The notes under the pieces were generated by a model, which saw only the letters and a list, made by a program, of their open reading frames with translations, had not been told where the DNA came from and did not search any database. The translations under genes were made by a program, and so were the position numbers. Shown here in pieces: positions 33,815-46,152 of a stretch of DNA of 64,000 bases (position 1 is its first letter; every line of letters starts with the position of its first letter). The DNA comes from Pinus tabuliformis (taxonomy: Eukaryota > Streptophyta > Pinopsida > Pinales > Pinaceae), in NCBI GenBank assembly GCA_031772625.1, contig CM062816.1, forward strand, positions 631,625,269 through 631,689,268, read 5' to 3'.

Positions 33815-34712
33815 TGTTAGGCCCCTATACCAATAGGTGTCATATGTCATGATTGACTTGATAAGCCATGTAATATGTTCATACCTTTTCTTGTTGCAAA
33901 TGTTTTCCATATTTTCAAAAAATCAAAAAATTTAAAAAATGTAAAGAGGGTATACCCTAAAAGAAAAATCAAAGGGTAAAAGAATAAAATATGGTCAAAA
34001 AATGAAAGAAAATGAACCCCGAACAAAAGATAGACCCAGAAAGTGTGCAAGTCTAAATGCCACTACCTTTTCACTTTATGTAATAAACAATTGTGTGCAA
34101 CTTGTCATTTATGCCACAATTCATGAATAGTCAAATTGTTTAAACTTGACTAATTTATTTTTCAATTTCATGTTGTAGAAATAGAGAATAAATATCTGAC
34201 CAAACAATGTAATCTTGGCAGATAAGTAGATAGGTAGAGTAAATAAAAGGAGATCAACAGTTTAATCTGAGCCCTTGGATGTAATAAGTGCAGACTGAGA
34301 TATGCTTTTCCATGTAAGAGAAAAAGAAGATTTGATAAGGGTTTGCCAATCTAAGTGCACCCTAATAAAGAAGAAAAAATGCTAGGTTAAAGTAGGTAGG
34401 GTAGGTATTTCATGTTGTAGAATCACATGTGATGAATAATGTCTCTAGATGTATTAATATTTCACTTTCATCACAAGGCCAAGGCATACAGTAAATTGAA
34501 AGCATCTCAAGCAAAGAAAAGTTAGAATAATTAGCTCTCCTTCTCATTTTCCCTAATTATTCACTAATTTCCCCTAAGTACTAAGGGATTTTCTAAATTG
34601 GAGGGGCTAAGAGCATTTCTCTGACTTTTGAAGGGACTGGACTGTTGGCCCAATAATTTAAAAAACTAAGTACTTAAAACCATCCATAAATCATTATTCA
34701 CCTTCATAAGTC

Positions 34713-34747
34713 TTTTCCTAAGTAAAATCCTATTTTACTTAGGAAAA
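34713..34747. other. Perfect 16-base inverted repeat in the 5' LTR of Element 3
   Basis: TTTTCCTAAGTAAAAT, loop CCT, ATTTTACTTAGGAAAA. It is preserved without change in the 3' LTR at 48478-48512, although the flanks differ. Confidence 0.9.
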
Positions 34748-34931
34748 TTACATAATATCCCATAAAAACCCTTTTTTCACTTAAGCCTAAGCTAAATACA
34801 CTCATAAAATGTTTTTATACCTGGTGCCTTTTTCATTGCATTACCATATTAATTTTTAACTTATATTACATAATTCCCGCCCAACGTTTATCCCCGCCCG
34901 TATTATTTAAACATATAAAAAACCCCGAATT

Positions 34932-34940
34932 TATATATAT
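34932..34940 (+). promoter_or_regulatory. Possible TATA box of the Element 3 LTR
   Basis: TATATATAT followed by a C/G-rich step, conserved in the 3' LTR at 48696-48704. It lies about 890 bases upstream of the LTR ORF. In this AT-rich DNA the call is weak. Confidence 0.25.
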
Positions 34941-35225
34941 CCTGCCCCTTGGTTAGTTATAACCATAATACATCATTAAATGAGATTAATTAGGTAAACA
35001 ATAACTAATTAATAGCCCTTAATCCCCTACCACATCAATATGGGGTTAATTAACCCTCATGGTTAATTAAGAACCTCCCCGACCTATCACACCACTCCCG
35101 ATATAATTAAATTAACCCCTAATTATGTTGGTCCCACCTTTGTTAAACCGCATCATATGACACCTCCCATCAACCATTTGATCAGGTCCTCAAGTTCTGA
35201 CAGCTATTATGGATAACACACAACC

Positions 35226-35259
35226 CTTTGTGACTACGCATTAGCGTGCGATCACAAAG
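35226..35259. other. Hairpin upstream of the LTR ORF
   Basis: Arms CTTTGTGA/TCACAAAG with an inner ACGC/GCGT stem. The outer arms are kept in the 3' LTR near 48991-49024, while the inner stem is partly lost there. Confidence 0.6.
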
Positions 35260-35823
35260 CAGTTTTTACACAGCACCTCCACCATGCGTCATAAAATCTG
35301 TGGAATCGTTGGCTCCTGGCTTATTACCGCCCATGCCCAAAAGCGGTGCAATATGAAACTGCTTACCACATTCCCACATACGAAAAAATGTGATATCACC
35401 TGTTGCTGACATCATCCGCCAAAATCCAAAAACCCCCGCCAACCTTGACTTTGTAAATAAAACAAATAATGTCATTTTCACTACTTCGTACTGTAAACCT
35501 ACGCTCCCATGTAAAGAACATATAGGTCACAAAGTTCGATGTTTTCAGCCGTCAACCTACTCAAAACTTGTAGCTGATGCAACCCAGGGCATGTTAGCCA
35601 CAATTAATACCTGAATTTCACAGTTCATTCCCCGAACACAGGTATTTCTCCAAATCCCCAACAAAACCCTGAAAGTTCTCATTTTCACTATAATTTAACA
35701 GAAAAAGACACAAATTCATTACAATTCAGTGTTTGTTTTCATCATATAAGTTCCCAGACCCTCTGTTTTGCAAATTTTTCAAAGAAAACGTAAAATTCCT
35801 TTTCTGAATCACAAGAACCAGAA

Positions 35824-38800
35824 ATGGAAACCCCTGTGGCTTTGAATGTTGCACCTATGATTGCTCCTCATAAACATTTAGGCTATCTTCCTCTTGTGGA
35901 TAAAGACTTCCGGATAAAAGACCTAGCCACTGATAAAAATCACCTCAAATTATTTTGCCAAAGTAGAGATAACTACCTGAAAGGCTCTAACATTTTAGGA
36001 TTATGGGGATCTAACCTTCCCATGTATTTTCTACCCTCAGTCCATGTTTTCCCTGATATAAGTTATCAATGTCAAGCCAATTATTACCCTAACCACAAAG
36101 CAATTATGTCCCTAAGCTAAATAGTCCTCTTCCCAATAACCGCTAAATCCATCAATGAAATGTTGCAATTTCACCCCAGTCAAGCTCTCACTCCCATTTC
36201 CATTGGATATTTACTTGAGAAATCAACTCAATTATCCCAATCAAAACTAAATTGCATCTGTTAGAGTTTCATGTTACAGAAACATTAGCCTAAGGAACCA
36301 CCTCCTTATTTGCAAACTTTATTAACAGACATGGGAAGACTTATTGTTGATATGATATCTTTAATCATGGGATTCAACACTAGTAATTTTTTTGATGAGA
36401 TAACCTTAATGTTGTTGTCAATTTTTACTCCTGGACAGCCCCTTGTCGTTAAATATGATTATGCTTCTATATTGCTAATAAGATTCATGACCAGTTCTTA
36501 GGACTGGAAAATGGAGTTTTCAAGTATACCACCTTCATATATAATCTCATACTGTATTATCAGTTAGAAAACTTCCCTTTCCCTGTCATGAAACTTGATA
36601 CCGAAGGAAATCCAACGTCTGTCATCTTTCGGACTCCCATCTTCCTTGCATCCTTAGATTCCCTTACTCCTACAATGAGTTCTTTGATCAGTTTGTTCAT
36701 CCAGTAACTACCTTATTGACAGGGATTTCCCCTCCCACAATTAGTGGTGACATTAAAAGGATCCTATAGCTCTCCTAGCAATATAGAATAAGTGATTGGT
36801 ACCTATACAAGAACCATATAGAAATCAGGATATATGGGTGTGAGATATGCCCTTTCAAGTTACCAAAATACGTTCTAGTGAGACTGTTTTCATTGGAATA
36901 TTTCAGACACATGATAAATTTAGACTTGGTCCATTTTTATAGTGCTGAAAAGAAAGCTGAACTCAGAATAAAAAATTAGTTAGACCATTTTTTCTGCAAC
37001 ACTAGGGAAGCATGGAGAGAAGCAGAGATAATTTTAGAAGATCACCTTAAATTACACAAGAGTTTTGGGTGGATGCCATATGACCCTAATAGATTTATCT
37101 GTGATAGAAGAATGAAGCATAGGCTGTCACCATACATACACCATAGAATCCCAGAGATTGAACAATTTTCCAATATGGATGAATGGAGGGAATGGACCCT
37201 AGTAGAAACTGATAGTGAACAAGTCAGCATAGAAAATGTTATGAGGGATCTTGAGAAAACACTTGACCTGGATTCTTTTGGGAAAGTATGATTTGAGTCT
37301 TCTCAGAGGTCAGGGATTAGTGCCTCTACAGCTGAAACCTCTCAGTAGAATTCACAGGATATCAGCACACCATTCACAGGAACATCCAAGGGAAAGGGGC
37401 CAGAGACCAGAACTCAAGCCACAGAACAATCTACAATGTCAAAACAACCTGAAACTTCCAAGGAACAGGCTCAAATGCACACTTCTCCCACTCAGGGCAA
37501 TGTGGGAGAACCTCCAATCTTGCAGACTCCTATGAATGAGGAAAGGAATAAAAAAAGAGATAGGGAAGTAACTACCCCTACCAGTGCACCCTCAGAGCAG
37601 CCTAGTGCTAAAAGGCATAGGCTAAATCCCCTTTTAGAGGAGGAAGTTTTTGAAGAAACTACTGATAGTCAAAGAAAAAAAGGTGTAGATAGTCATCAAA
37701 CTTTCCCAGTAGGTGGTACATCTACTAGCTCATAGAGACATGAGCTGGAGAGACAACAAAGAGCAGAGGTATCATCTTTCAATCCACAAGGAAAAGAAAC
37801 TTTAGATATCAAGAAGAATTTTATAGAAATAAAATCCAGAAATGACCCATTAAGGCTCCAGGTTTACAACCAATATTTGAAAATGACTCCCAATAATCAA
37901 AATAGATTGATGTCAGCCTATGACATCAAGGAAGGTAAAATGATAATGAGTTATTTCAAACCTAAAGTACAACAACCTCAATCAGCAGTAGACTATCTTA
38001 GAACCAATTTTGAGGTCATGGAAAAGGACATTCATCCTTTGGACTAAATTGAGTTGCATAAACAAACAGGAGAGATGATTTATTCTGTATTAATAGGTAA
38101 AGCTATGATGGCCCTAAAACTAGAAAATTCTTTGAATAATACAACTGCTCAATTACAGCTGGAGAAAGCCTCCTCACAAGCCAAAGACAACAGAATAAAA
38201 TCGTTAGAATAATTGATCATTGGGTTGGGTCATGATTCGAAAGATGTGAAGGCTGTAGAACCCTTAATCAAAAAGAAAGATGAAGATATAACTACCTTAA
38301 GAAAGTAGCTAAAGTTGCCTCCTTCAAGACATCCACAGACAGTTGAGATCATAAAGCAAAGGTCTAAAGAAGAACTAATGGATTTAGTCTTAAAACTTAA
38401 TGAAAGACTAAATGAGACTGAGCAAGAACTAGAAAAATCATTAAAGGACAAGCAAGGAGATTCAACCTCTCAGCGTCTTAATGTGATACCAGTAGTCTGA
38501 ATTGCACTCCCTTCGACCCTTGGAATAGCTCTGGCACCAAACATTCGAACATTCCCAGCTGAGGTAGTCACAGGATCAACCACAAAATAAGGTATAGGAA
38601 CAAGAGTAGCATGAGCAGGGGTTTCAAATCTAAGTACAGAAGAGCTAATAAAATCAATGGAAGAAATGAAACTCCAAGTTTAAGAGCTGAAAAAGGTAAA
38701 AGAACAATATGTTACCATAGAATAGAGATATGATCTCTCAGAGATAAATGTTGCAGAGAAAACAAGGGAAATTAAAGGATTAGAAAACAAGGTGAAATCA

Positions 38801-39505
38801 TTAGAAAAAGATCTCACATTTGACAAGCCCCTGACAGACATTAAGAAGATTCTATGGTCCAACATCACTCAGTCAATAAATGATGTTTGGCCATCAATCC
38901 AAATAATTTTCGAGCAGATTGATTTGGTAAAGGCAGCCTGATAAGAGATTCAAAGAGACAATAGCAGAATTAGGAAAGATGCCTGAGGAAGTTACCAGGC
39001 TTATAAATTTTTTGAATAACAATAATAAGTACTAGCTTGAAGAACTGGGCACTGAAGACAGAACAAGGACTATTCTAGAAGTCAAATGGTATTAACTAAA
39101 AGGACTCTGATGAAAAACATAGAAAGAAGATGCCATGCCATGCAGGAAGAAATTAATGCTTTTATGGAGAAATTTGGTATTTTGCAGAGCAAAGGGCTAC
39201 CTAGTCCTTTAGTTATTAATGAAAAATTAATGAGGCATATAGATTATGTGGAAAAATTGAATCCATATGTAGGCAACCAAGCAAGTTCATCAACAAGTGC
39301 ATCAGCATCAAAGGCACTGCCTATAGCCAGAGATCTCTATGACAGTCTAGAGAACTTGTTCTATGTCGAGCATGAAATAAAACCCTTGTTTCAAATTCAG
39401 CCTACCTTTTTCTGGTACAACGAAACTAATGAAACCCTTAGAAAACTTCAAAAAACCAGAATACCACATCCAAAATGGTGGGAAGAAATGTTAGGAATTT
39501 TGTAA
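35824..39505 (+). pseudogene. Long ORF inside the 5' LTR of Element 3, broken
   Basis: Starts at an ATG in good plant context (GAAATGG) and runs about 3.7 kb with several stops and shifts. Part 1 (35824-37300) looks globular: HLGYLPLVDKDFRIKD, NLPMYFLPSVHVFPD, DMISLIMGFNTSNF and FTPGQP. Part 2 (about 37300-37735) is a Ser/Thr/Pro/Gln-rich linker with KKRDRE and AKRHR basic clusters that could be nuclear signals. Part 3 (about 38100-38900) is a coiled coil (ELMDLVLKLNERLNETEQEL). Part 4 (39086-39505) is an open 139-residue end with FGILQSKGLPSPLV. No signal peptide or membrane segment is seen. The same ORF is present in the 3' LTR. Function unknown to me. Confidence 0.7.
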
Positions 39506-40560
39506 TTTATCCTTGGTAAAAGTTAAATTTTGGTTTTACTATAGTTAAGGATGGTAAATAGGATAAACAGAGATCAAATAGGTAAAGAGTATCAGAGCAA
39601 GATAAAGTGTATTAGTAAGAAGATGAAAAGCATAGAAGTCAGCACTGAATTACATCAAATATAGCAGGATGCCAAATTATAGGACCTAACTCTAGCACAC
39701 TCTCAAGAATAGGGACAACAGACCATCAGTTTGCCTCTATCTGCTACCTACGAGACCATATGTCTCTATTTTGATGTAACATATAGTTATCCATCTCAGA
39801 ATATATCTCACTTTGTTATGAGATATTTTATTGTAAAGTTTTTGTATAAATACTCCCTCATTAGAAATATAGAGGGTGGATTCTTAGACATTGCTGTAAA
39901 ACTGACTACTTTGGAATAAAGTGTTGTTGGACAAATCTTGCATGGCCGTCTGGATGAAGAATTAATACAAAGGATTTCTCATAGGATTCATGTGCAATAC
40001 ACTGGAAAAATAAATATTTTATAACTCATGTGTTATTGTTCTCTTGATTAAATATTTCAATTATGTTTCATGTCTGAATAATAAAATGAAAAAGCTTGAT
40101 TCATATAGTGATTCAGTGCAATCTGTTTTCAATTGTTTTTATTCGTGATTGTTTCTTCTAAACTAGCATAAGGAGTGAATCCTTAATTGCTCCTATTTCC
40201 TAGTTTACTCTTTTTGATCATTTATTAAAGAATTCTTAATTTCTCTTTAGTGATGATCATTAAAATTCCCTCTTCTCAAAACACGAGGAAGGATTCTTAA
40301 TTTCCTTTCTTCCCCTTTCAACCCATCACATCCTATCAACTTATCATTTGCTCCTTGTTTTAGCTATTTTGCGCTGTGAAACGATCCTTTTCCAAGAAAC
40401 CAAATCCAGTTGAGCCATTTTTTGTTGAGTCCATTAGCCCAATGGCCTAAAATACTCAGTTGTACCCCTTTGCTATTGAATTTCGCCACCAAATACAACC
40501 AAAATCCCAAAGCTTTCATAACTAGCCTAAAACCTTTCCAAAGCAAAGCTAAACCTTTAA
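39506..40560. other. Non-coding 3' part of the 5' LTR of Element 3
   Basis: No coding content seen. The part from 40266 on matches the 3' LTR at 54770 onwards; the part before has no counterpart there. Confidence 0.5.
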
Positions 40561-40675
40561 GAGAGAGCCCTCTCTAGATACATATTGGCTAGATTTTGTA
40601 TCTATAAGTTGGTTTGTGGTTACCTCGGACCGCTTTCCTCTTCTTACAAATTCTAGGAAAATCTGAGTGATAACA
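40561..40675 (+). other. LTR 3'-terminal module with hairpin
   Basis: GAGAGAGCCC, hairpin TAGATACA/TGTATCTA (40575-40582 and 40597-40604), then TTGGTTTGTGGTTACCTC and the LTR end. The same module occurs at 55066-55181, at 52599-52710 on the minus strand, and at 18501-18565. Confidence 0.7.
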
Positions 40676-40678
40676 TAG

Positions 40679-40696
40679 TGGCGACTCCGCTAGGGA
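40679..40696 (+). other. Primer binding site of Element 3
   Basis: TGGCGACTCCGCTAGGGA, three bases after the LTR end, one difference from the Element 1 PBS. Confidence 0.85.
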
Positions 40697-41177
40697 CAAA
40701 ATCTTGTTGTTATTGATGTTCACTTTCTAAACTATAGACAGAGCCTAAAGTTAGCTAGGTAGCCTTAGAATTTCTCTTGCTTTGCATGTGCATAAGTAGA
40801 TGAATTCTGCTTCAGTCTATCTCTGGTCTACTTTATGAATTGAACATGAACTAGTTCCTCAGTCAAACAAATATTTAGGAATGTTTGAATTCAAATCTAA
40901 AGCATCTTAAAGAGATCACACAAGTTGTTCTTAAAATCCATTTAGAAAATAAAGACCAAGAAATCTGGCTTCAGAAAGAAATCGTTACACTAGGTCAAAT
41001 CCTAATCGAAATCCACTGCCTATGTTTGAGAACCCCAATCTGATTCCTAGAATTCTTAGGACACAGGAAAGTCAATAAAGTACTGCTAGTTCTCGTCCCA
41101 TCTACAGATCAATATCCTTCCCTGTAAGGTGGATTTACCTTGAGGAAGAACCCTTTGATGAACAATTTGATACCTCT

Positions 41178-42310
41178 TTGTTTTCAACATTTTCTGACTC
41201 TGAATTGGTTCGCTTGGTTCCGGACTCGGTATTTATTGAAGATTTAAAGTTTGAAGCTGTCAGTTCCTCAATTGACAAACACATGCAAAGTTCAATAGAA
41301 TCTGAGCCTACTTCTGAAGGAAAACCTGATCCCTCTATAATCCTTGTTGCCTCTACAAGTTTTTCTCCATTCCCTCATACATCTCAACCCCAAACTACTC
41401 CACCACAGACCCCTCCTTCTACCCCTCCATCCACAACCCAAATCCCCAGTGTTACTCCTACCCGAGTTTTTGTTCGATCATTACCTGCAGCCATGGAAAA
41501 CAGGTGTACCCCTTTGGTTTTACCAAACAATTTAGGTGCCATGCCTCAAGATTACCAAAGTAAAATCACTCCATTTGATGGTACTGGTACCTACACAGCT
41601 CAACAACATACCAAAAAAATTACTAACTACTTTGAAATATATGAGATTGATACTAATGATGTAAGACTGAGGATATTTGTTTAGAGTCTAACTGGGGAAG
41701 TCAGAACCTGGTTTAGGGCTCTAAGAGAAAACAACATAGATAGACTAGAAACCCTTTATACACAATTATTCAATTGTTGGGAGAGAAAGAAAGATCCTCT
41801 GCAAATATTATCCGAGTATGAAAACCTCAAGAGAGGAACACAAGAAACTGTGTAAGATTACTGCACTAAGTTCAATTCTGTTTACAATGCCATTCCTCAA
41901 AACCTCAGACCCCCACCTGATTTGGCCCTAATCAAATTCCCAAATGGATTTGATTCAGATATGGATTTTCAAATAAGGGAAAGAGCGCCTAGAACTTTGG
42001 AAGAAATGCAAAGTATAGCTCTCAGTGTTGAAGCTAACTTGATGTCTAAACGAGCCAAAGTTAGGAGTGAAAGGAAGATACCACTAAAATAGGAAGCTTC
42101 ACCTGTTGAACAGAAACTGGATGCTATAATAAAAGGGACTGAAAGACTGGGAGATAGAGTGGAAACAATAGAAGAAAATCTCCTTGGGATTGTCAGCCAT
42201 TGAATACAGGGAGAAATCCAAATTTATGAAAAAACCAAAACCCAAACACTGGAAAGACTGGCCCAAATCAAAACATTAGACCTCATTTCCAGGAAAATTA
42301 TGTAGAAGCC
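41178..42310 (+). pseudogene. gag: Element 3 gag, broken
   Basis: 41178-41684 is open for 168 residues. It begins with disordered, Pro/Ser/Thr-rich sequence and reaches ITPFDGTGTYTAQQHTKKI, the usual entry to a Ty3/gypsy gag. After a stop, RTWFRALRENN and FNCWERKKDPLQILSEYENL continue the retrotrans_gag domain in the same frame. Another stop follows near 41853, then DYCTKFNSVYNAIPQNLRPP. I see no zinc knuckle. The tail to about 42310 is weakly charged and looks coiled (LGDRVETIEENLLGIVSH). Role by family: capsid formation. Confidence 0.8.
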
Positions 42311-43600
42311 TCTAGCTTAGAAGATCCACTGGAAGACACTTATATAAATATAATCGGACTTAACATTGAAGGAGAAGTTTTCCTAACTCAAGATGATCAA
42401 GAGGCCCATATTCTCAAACAATTTCAAACTCGATCAGGAGAATCATTTGACATCAGGGAAGGATATGACACAACTATCTACAAAGTGCACAAGCAATATA
42501 ACTTAAGGAGTAGAAAAATTGATGTTCCTGAGGCCAACAAATAGAAATCTCCAAAACAACCTATTAAAGGTAAATCAGTCCCTCCACATGTATAATTTTT
42601 GTCTAGATATAACAATAATCCCTCTAATCCAATAATAGTAGATGTATCCGATAGTCAACCAAATAACATGCATTCCTCCACTCCTCCTCATTCCAAAAGA
42701 AATATGGAAGAACCTCTAGAAGTTGATTTAGGAGAAGTTGCTAATCATAACCGTACTCCTGAAAAGGAGAAAAACACTGAAAATATAGAAAGCAAAGAGA
42801 ATCCCACTATTCAAAAAACCAAATCCCAAACAGAAAAACCTTTCAATCTATAAACTGAAGTAGGAAAAATAAAGATTGTTGTTCCATTTTCAGAATTAGC
42901 CAAACATGATGCCTATCGAAGTCAAATTAATAGATCACTGAACATCACTGGAACTGAAGATTCTGTAAATGTTTTTGATGACCAACCAGAATTAATCTTT
43001 GGCCCTGAAGTTAATGGGAAACATTTAGAAGGAAGTGTTCCTCCCTTCTATGTAAGCCTAAATATTCATGATAAAATCCTTAACAATGCCATGTTTGATT
43101 CTGGGGCTTCTCATAACCTAATTCTGAAGTCTGTAATGGAGAAATTAGATCTTGACATCACAAGACCATATAAATATCTCTTTTCTTTTGATTCAAGACA
43201 AGTGAGATGTTTAGGATTAATAAAAGAATTGTGTGTTTCTTTAGTTTAATACCATGCTAAGACAATCCTGATGGATATAGTAGTAGCAGATATACCTTCG
43301 AAATATGGAATGTTATTATCCAGGTCCTGGGGTGCTAAGCTTCAAGAATCACTTCAATTATACATGTCTTATGCTACTATTTCTATTTTCGGCCAACCTA
43401 AGAAGCTATACAGAGAGACATTAATGAAATATGTAGTAAGTAGTCAGGAAAAACCAAAAAATTTCCCTATCTACTCAGTACACTCTGATATGGGTTCATT
43501 CATTTTGTACAATGTCGAAACTAATCTTGCCAACAATGAACAAGTTTTAGTAGCAGAATTGAAAGAAATTACAAAAGGAAAAACAAGTTTTCAGATTTAG
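42311..43600 (+). pseudogene. pol: Element 3 gag tail and protease
   Basis: A degenerate Asn/Pro/Glu-rich linker (open at 42599-42853) leads to the protease. The active site is at about 43095: NAMFDSGASHNLILKS, a normal D-S-G triad. After a stop near 43247, 43271-43600 is open and gives DIVVADIPSKYGMLLSRSWGAKL, the flap and C-terminal region. A stop follows at 43598-43600. The sequence then goes straight into an RNase H-like domain rather than RT. Confidence 0.8.
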
Positions 43601-43624
43601 GGAATCTCAGATACCAATGATGAT

Positions 43625-44187
43625 TTGGACAACAAAGAAAAACCAGATGAGAACAACAAACTAAATCCCCCTACTAAACGAATTCCCACCACTCCTGACA
43701 CTGATTATGTCCATGAGATTCTTTGGCACTTAGAATTTGATGGTTCAGTCAATAAATTAGGGGCAGGAGCAAGAAATTGGGTGCATAACTTAGAAAATGA
43801 CCATGTTGAAGGCCATGCCTACAGACTAAATTTTAAGTGCACCAATAACATGGCAGAGTATGAGGCTCTTTGCTAGGACTTAAACTTGTAAAAAGATTAG
43901 GAGCAATTAGGGTTTCTATCATAGGAGATTCAGAGTTAATCATAAAACAGATCAATGGGAAGTTTCTAACTAGGGATCATAGATTAGGATACTATAGAGG
44001 AACAGTTGCAGAGATTCGTAATAATTTTTTGGAAACTAAGCTTGTTGTAGTACCTAGGAAACACAACTTACATGCTCACAATCTAGCCATGTTTTCTAGC
44101 ACCTGTAAATTACCTTTCAAACCTAATCATCAGTTCAGGACTAAAATTAGGCATAGGCCAGCTATCCCTAACAGTCTAAAGAATTGA
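43625..44187 (+). pseudogene. Element 3 archaeal-type RNase H (aRNH) located before RT
   Basis: WHLEFDGSVNKLGAGA gives the first catalytic Asp (about residue 39 from the ATG at 43625), and TNNMAEYEALC gives the Glu (about 78). A missing base at about 43874 shifts the frame. The other frame continues GLKLVKRLGAIRVSIIGDSELIIKQINGKF with the next Asp. The end reads HNLHAHNLAMFSS, where the last catalytic Asp would sit before LA, so it appears as His. The family is the second RNase H acquired by Tat-type plant elements. Its usual place is after the first RNase H; here it lies between protease and RT. Confidence 0.75.
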
Positions 44188-44384
44188 CAAGTTTTCGAAA
44201 GTGATGAACAGATTAATAATTTTTTGACTTTAAACAAAAATTTTCTCATAGTCACATAGATATGCATACAGACAGTAACTCTAAACAAATAGGTGATGTA
44301 GATGCTAACATTTTTGAAAAAATTTGAATTCAACTGCTTCATCCCAAAACTTTCACCAAGAAGGAAGTTCAAGACCTAAAACAT

Positions 44385-45454
44385 ATGGACCTTGATGAGA
44401 TAAATGAAGAAGAAACGAAGGTCATTGATTTAAAAGACAATCATCTGCCTAAGGGATTAACTTCTCTAAAGGACCTCTTTTATTCCAATGACATTCCTAA
44501 GAAACCAAAGATGGAACCATTGAAGGTAGATATTGAGGAATATAATTTAGGAAAAGAAGACAATCCAAAGATGATAAAACTATCAAACTCTTTACCACGT
44601 GATCAGAAGATAAAATATGCTGAACTGATGAGAGAATTCCAGGATGTTTTTGCCTGGAGTTATGAGGATTTGAAATCTTATGATACCTCAATAATTCAAC
44701 ATACTATACCTCTAAAAGAATACCAGAAGCCATTCAAACAAAAACTCAGAAGAATCAACCTTGTATTACTACCACTCATTGAGAAAGAAATTAAGCGTAT
44801 GTAAGGCGTAAGGATAATTGCACCTATAAGATTTTAAGAGTGGGTATCTAACGTAGTACCTACTAGGAAGAAAACAGGTGAAATAAGATTATGTGTAGAT
44901 CTGAGAAATGTGAACAAGGTTTCTTTAAAGGATAATTACCCTTTACCCAAGATGGACCATATTTTACAAAGGGTAGTAGGTTCTTCTAGAATTTCTTTGT
45001 TAGATGGATTTTCAGGGTATAACCAGATTCTAGTTCATCCTGATGATCAAGAAAAACTTCCTTTTCCACACCATGGGGCACATTTATGTATATCAAAATG
45101 CCATTTGGACTTAAAAACACAGGAGCTACTTTTCAGAGAGCAATGGACATTGCATTTGCTAAAGACATTCATGATTTTATTGTCATATATCTGGATAACT
45201 TAACTGCTTTTTCTAAATCGGATAAGCAACATTTGGATGATCTCAAACAGGTATTTCTCAAATGCAGAAAATATGGTATCTCTTTAAATCCTAAGAAGTC
45301 CTTGTTTGGCCTGGAAGAAGGTAATCTCTTAGGTCACATTATTTCAAAGGATGGCATTCGAATTGATCCTGCCAGAATAGAAGCAATTTTGCAGATACCT
45401 CATCCTAGAAGTATCAAAGAACTTCAAGCTTTCTTAGGAAAGATAAATTTTTGA
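44385..45454 (+). pseudogene. pol: Element 3 reverse transcriptase, broken
   Basis: Begins with a connector (44385-44804) ending REFQDVFAWSYEDLKSYD and a stop. RT follows: WVSNVVPTRKKTGEIRLCVDLRNVNKVSLKDNYP and SLLDGFSGYNQILVHPDDQEK with the motif A Asp. A frameshift at about 45060 moves the rest to another frame, open 45086-45454: MPFGLKNTGATFQRAMD, then VIYLDNLTAFS, where the catalytic box YLDD has become YLDN by a GAT to AAT change. LGKINF ends in a stop at 45452-45454. Confidence 0.88.
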
Positions 45455-45567
45455 GAAGATTCATATCTAACTTAGCATAACTAATTAGGTTACTCAATAA
45501 TATGTGAAGAAAGGATTCAAGTATAAAATGGATAGTAGAAGCCAAACAAGTATTTGAAGAAATTAAA

Positions 45568-45957
45568 ATGGCTTTGACCCGAACACCGGTCCTTACAAGT
45601 CCTCAATTTGACAGAGATTTCATAAATTTTTCTTTTGCCTCAGAGCACACTATAACAACTATTTTACTACAAAAGGATGACCAAGGATGTGAAAAAGCTA
45701 TAGCCTTTTTTAGTAAAGCACTTAGAGATGCATCACTAAAATACAAGATCATGGAAAAACAAGCTTTTGCAATTGTTAAAGCAATTAAAGACTTCAGAGT
45801 ATACATATTATATTCTCATGTGAAAGCCTATGTACCAAATGTTGTTGTCAAGGACATCCTGACTCAGGATGGAATTGAGGTCAAAATGGGTAAATGGATT
45901 GCTACCATTTTAGAGTATGATATTGAAATAAAACCTACAAAATTGATAAAAGGATAG
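45568..45957 (+). pseudogene. pol: Element 3 ordinary RNase H, degenerate
   Basis: An open 129-residue stretch beginning MALTRTPVLTSPQF. The position after RT and the sequence FFSKALRDASLKYKIMEKQAFAIVKAIKDFRVYI identify the Ty3-type RNase H. The first catalytic motif reads FSFASEHTI, with no Asp, and the later one lacks its Asp too (YVPNVVVKDI). It therefore cannot use the standard acidic residues. Loss in the first RNase H with a second aRNH present is a known pattern in Tat elements. Confidence 0.8.
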
Positions 45958-46152
45958 GGGTTGGCTAAACTCATGGAAAAAACAAATTGTCAAGCCCTGG
46001 ATATAAATTAACTAGATGACAAACAGGATATGTTGACTCCAAAAATCAGCCAAGCCTTTTTAGATTCACCTTGGTATGTTGATATAATCTATGTGTTACA
46101 AAATCTGTAGGCTCTTCTAGGGTTATCCAGAACAAAAAATAGGTTTTTAAAA

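Larger units (their letters stand above)
33815..40675 (+). repeat. 5' LTR of Element 3
   Basis: Starts TGTTAGGCCCCTATACC and ends GAGTGATAACA. Notable parts: a 16-base perfect inverted repeat (34713-34747), a possible TATA region (34932-34940), a second hairpin (35226-35259), a long broken ORF (35824-39505) and a terminal hairpin (40575-40604). 33815-35823 and 39506-40560 show no coding content. Confidence 0.88.
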
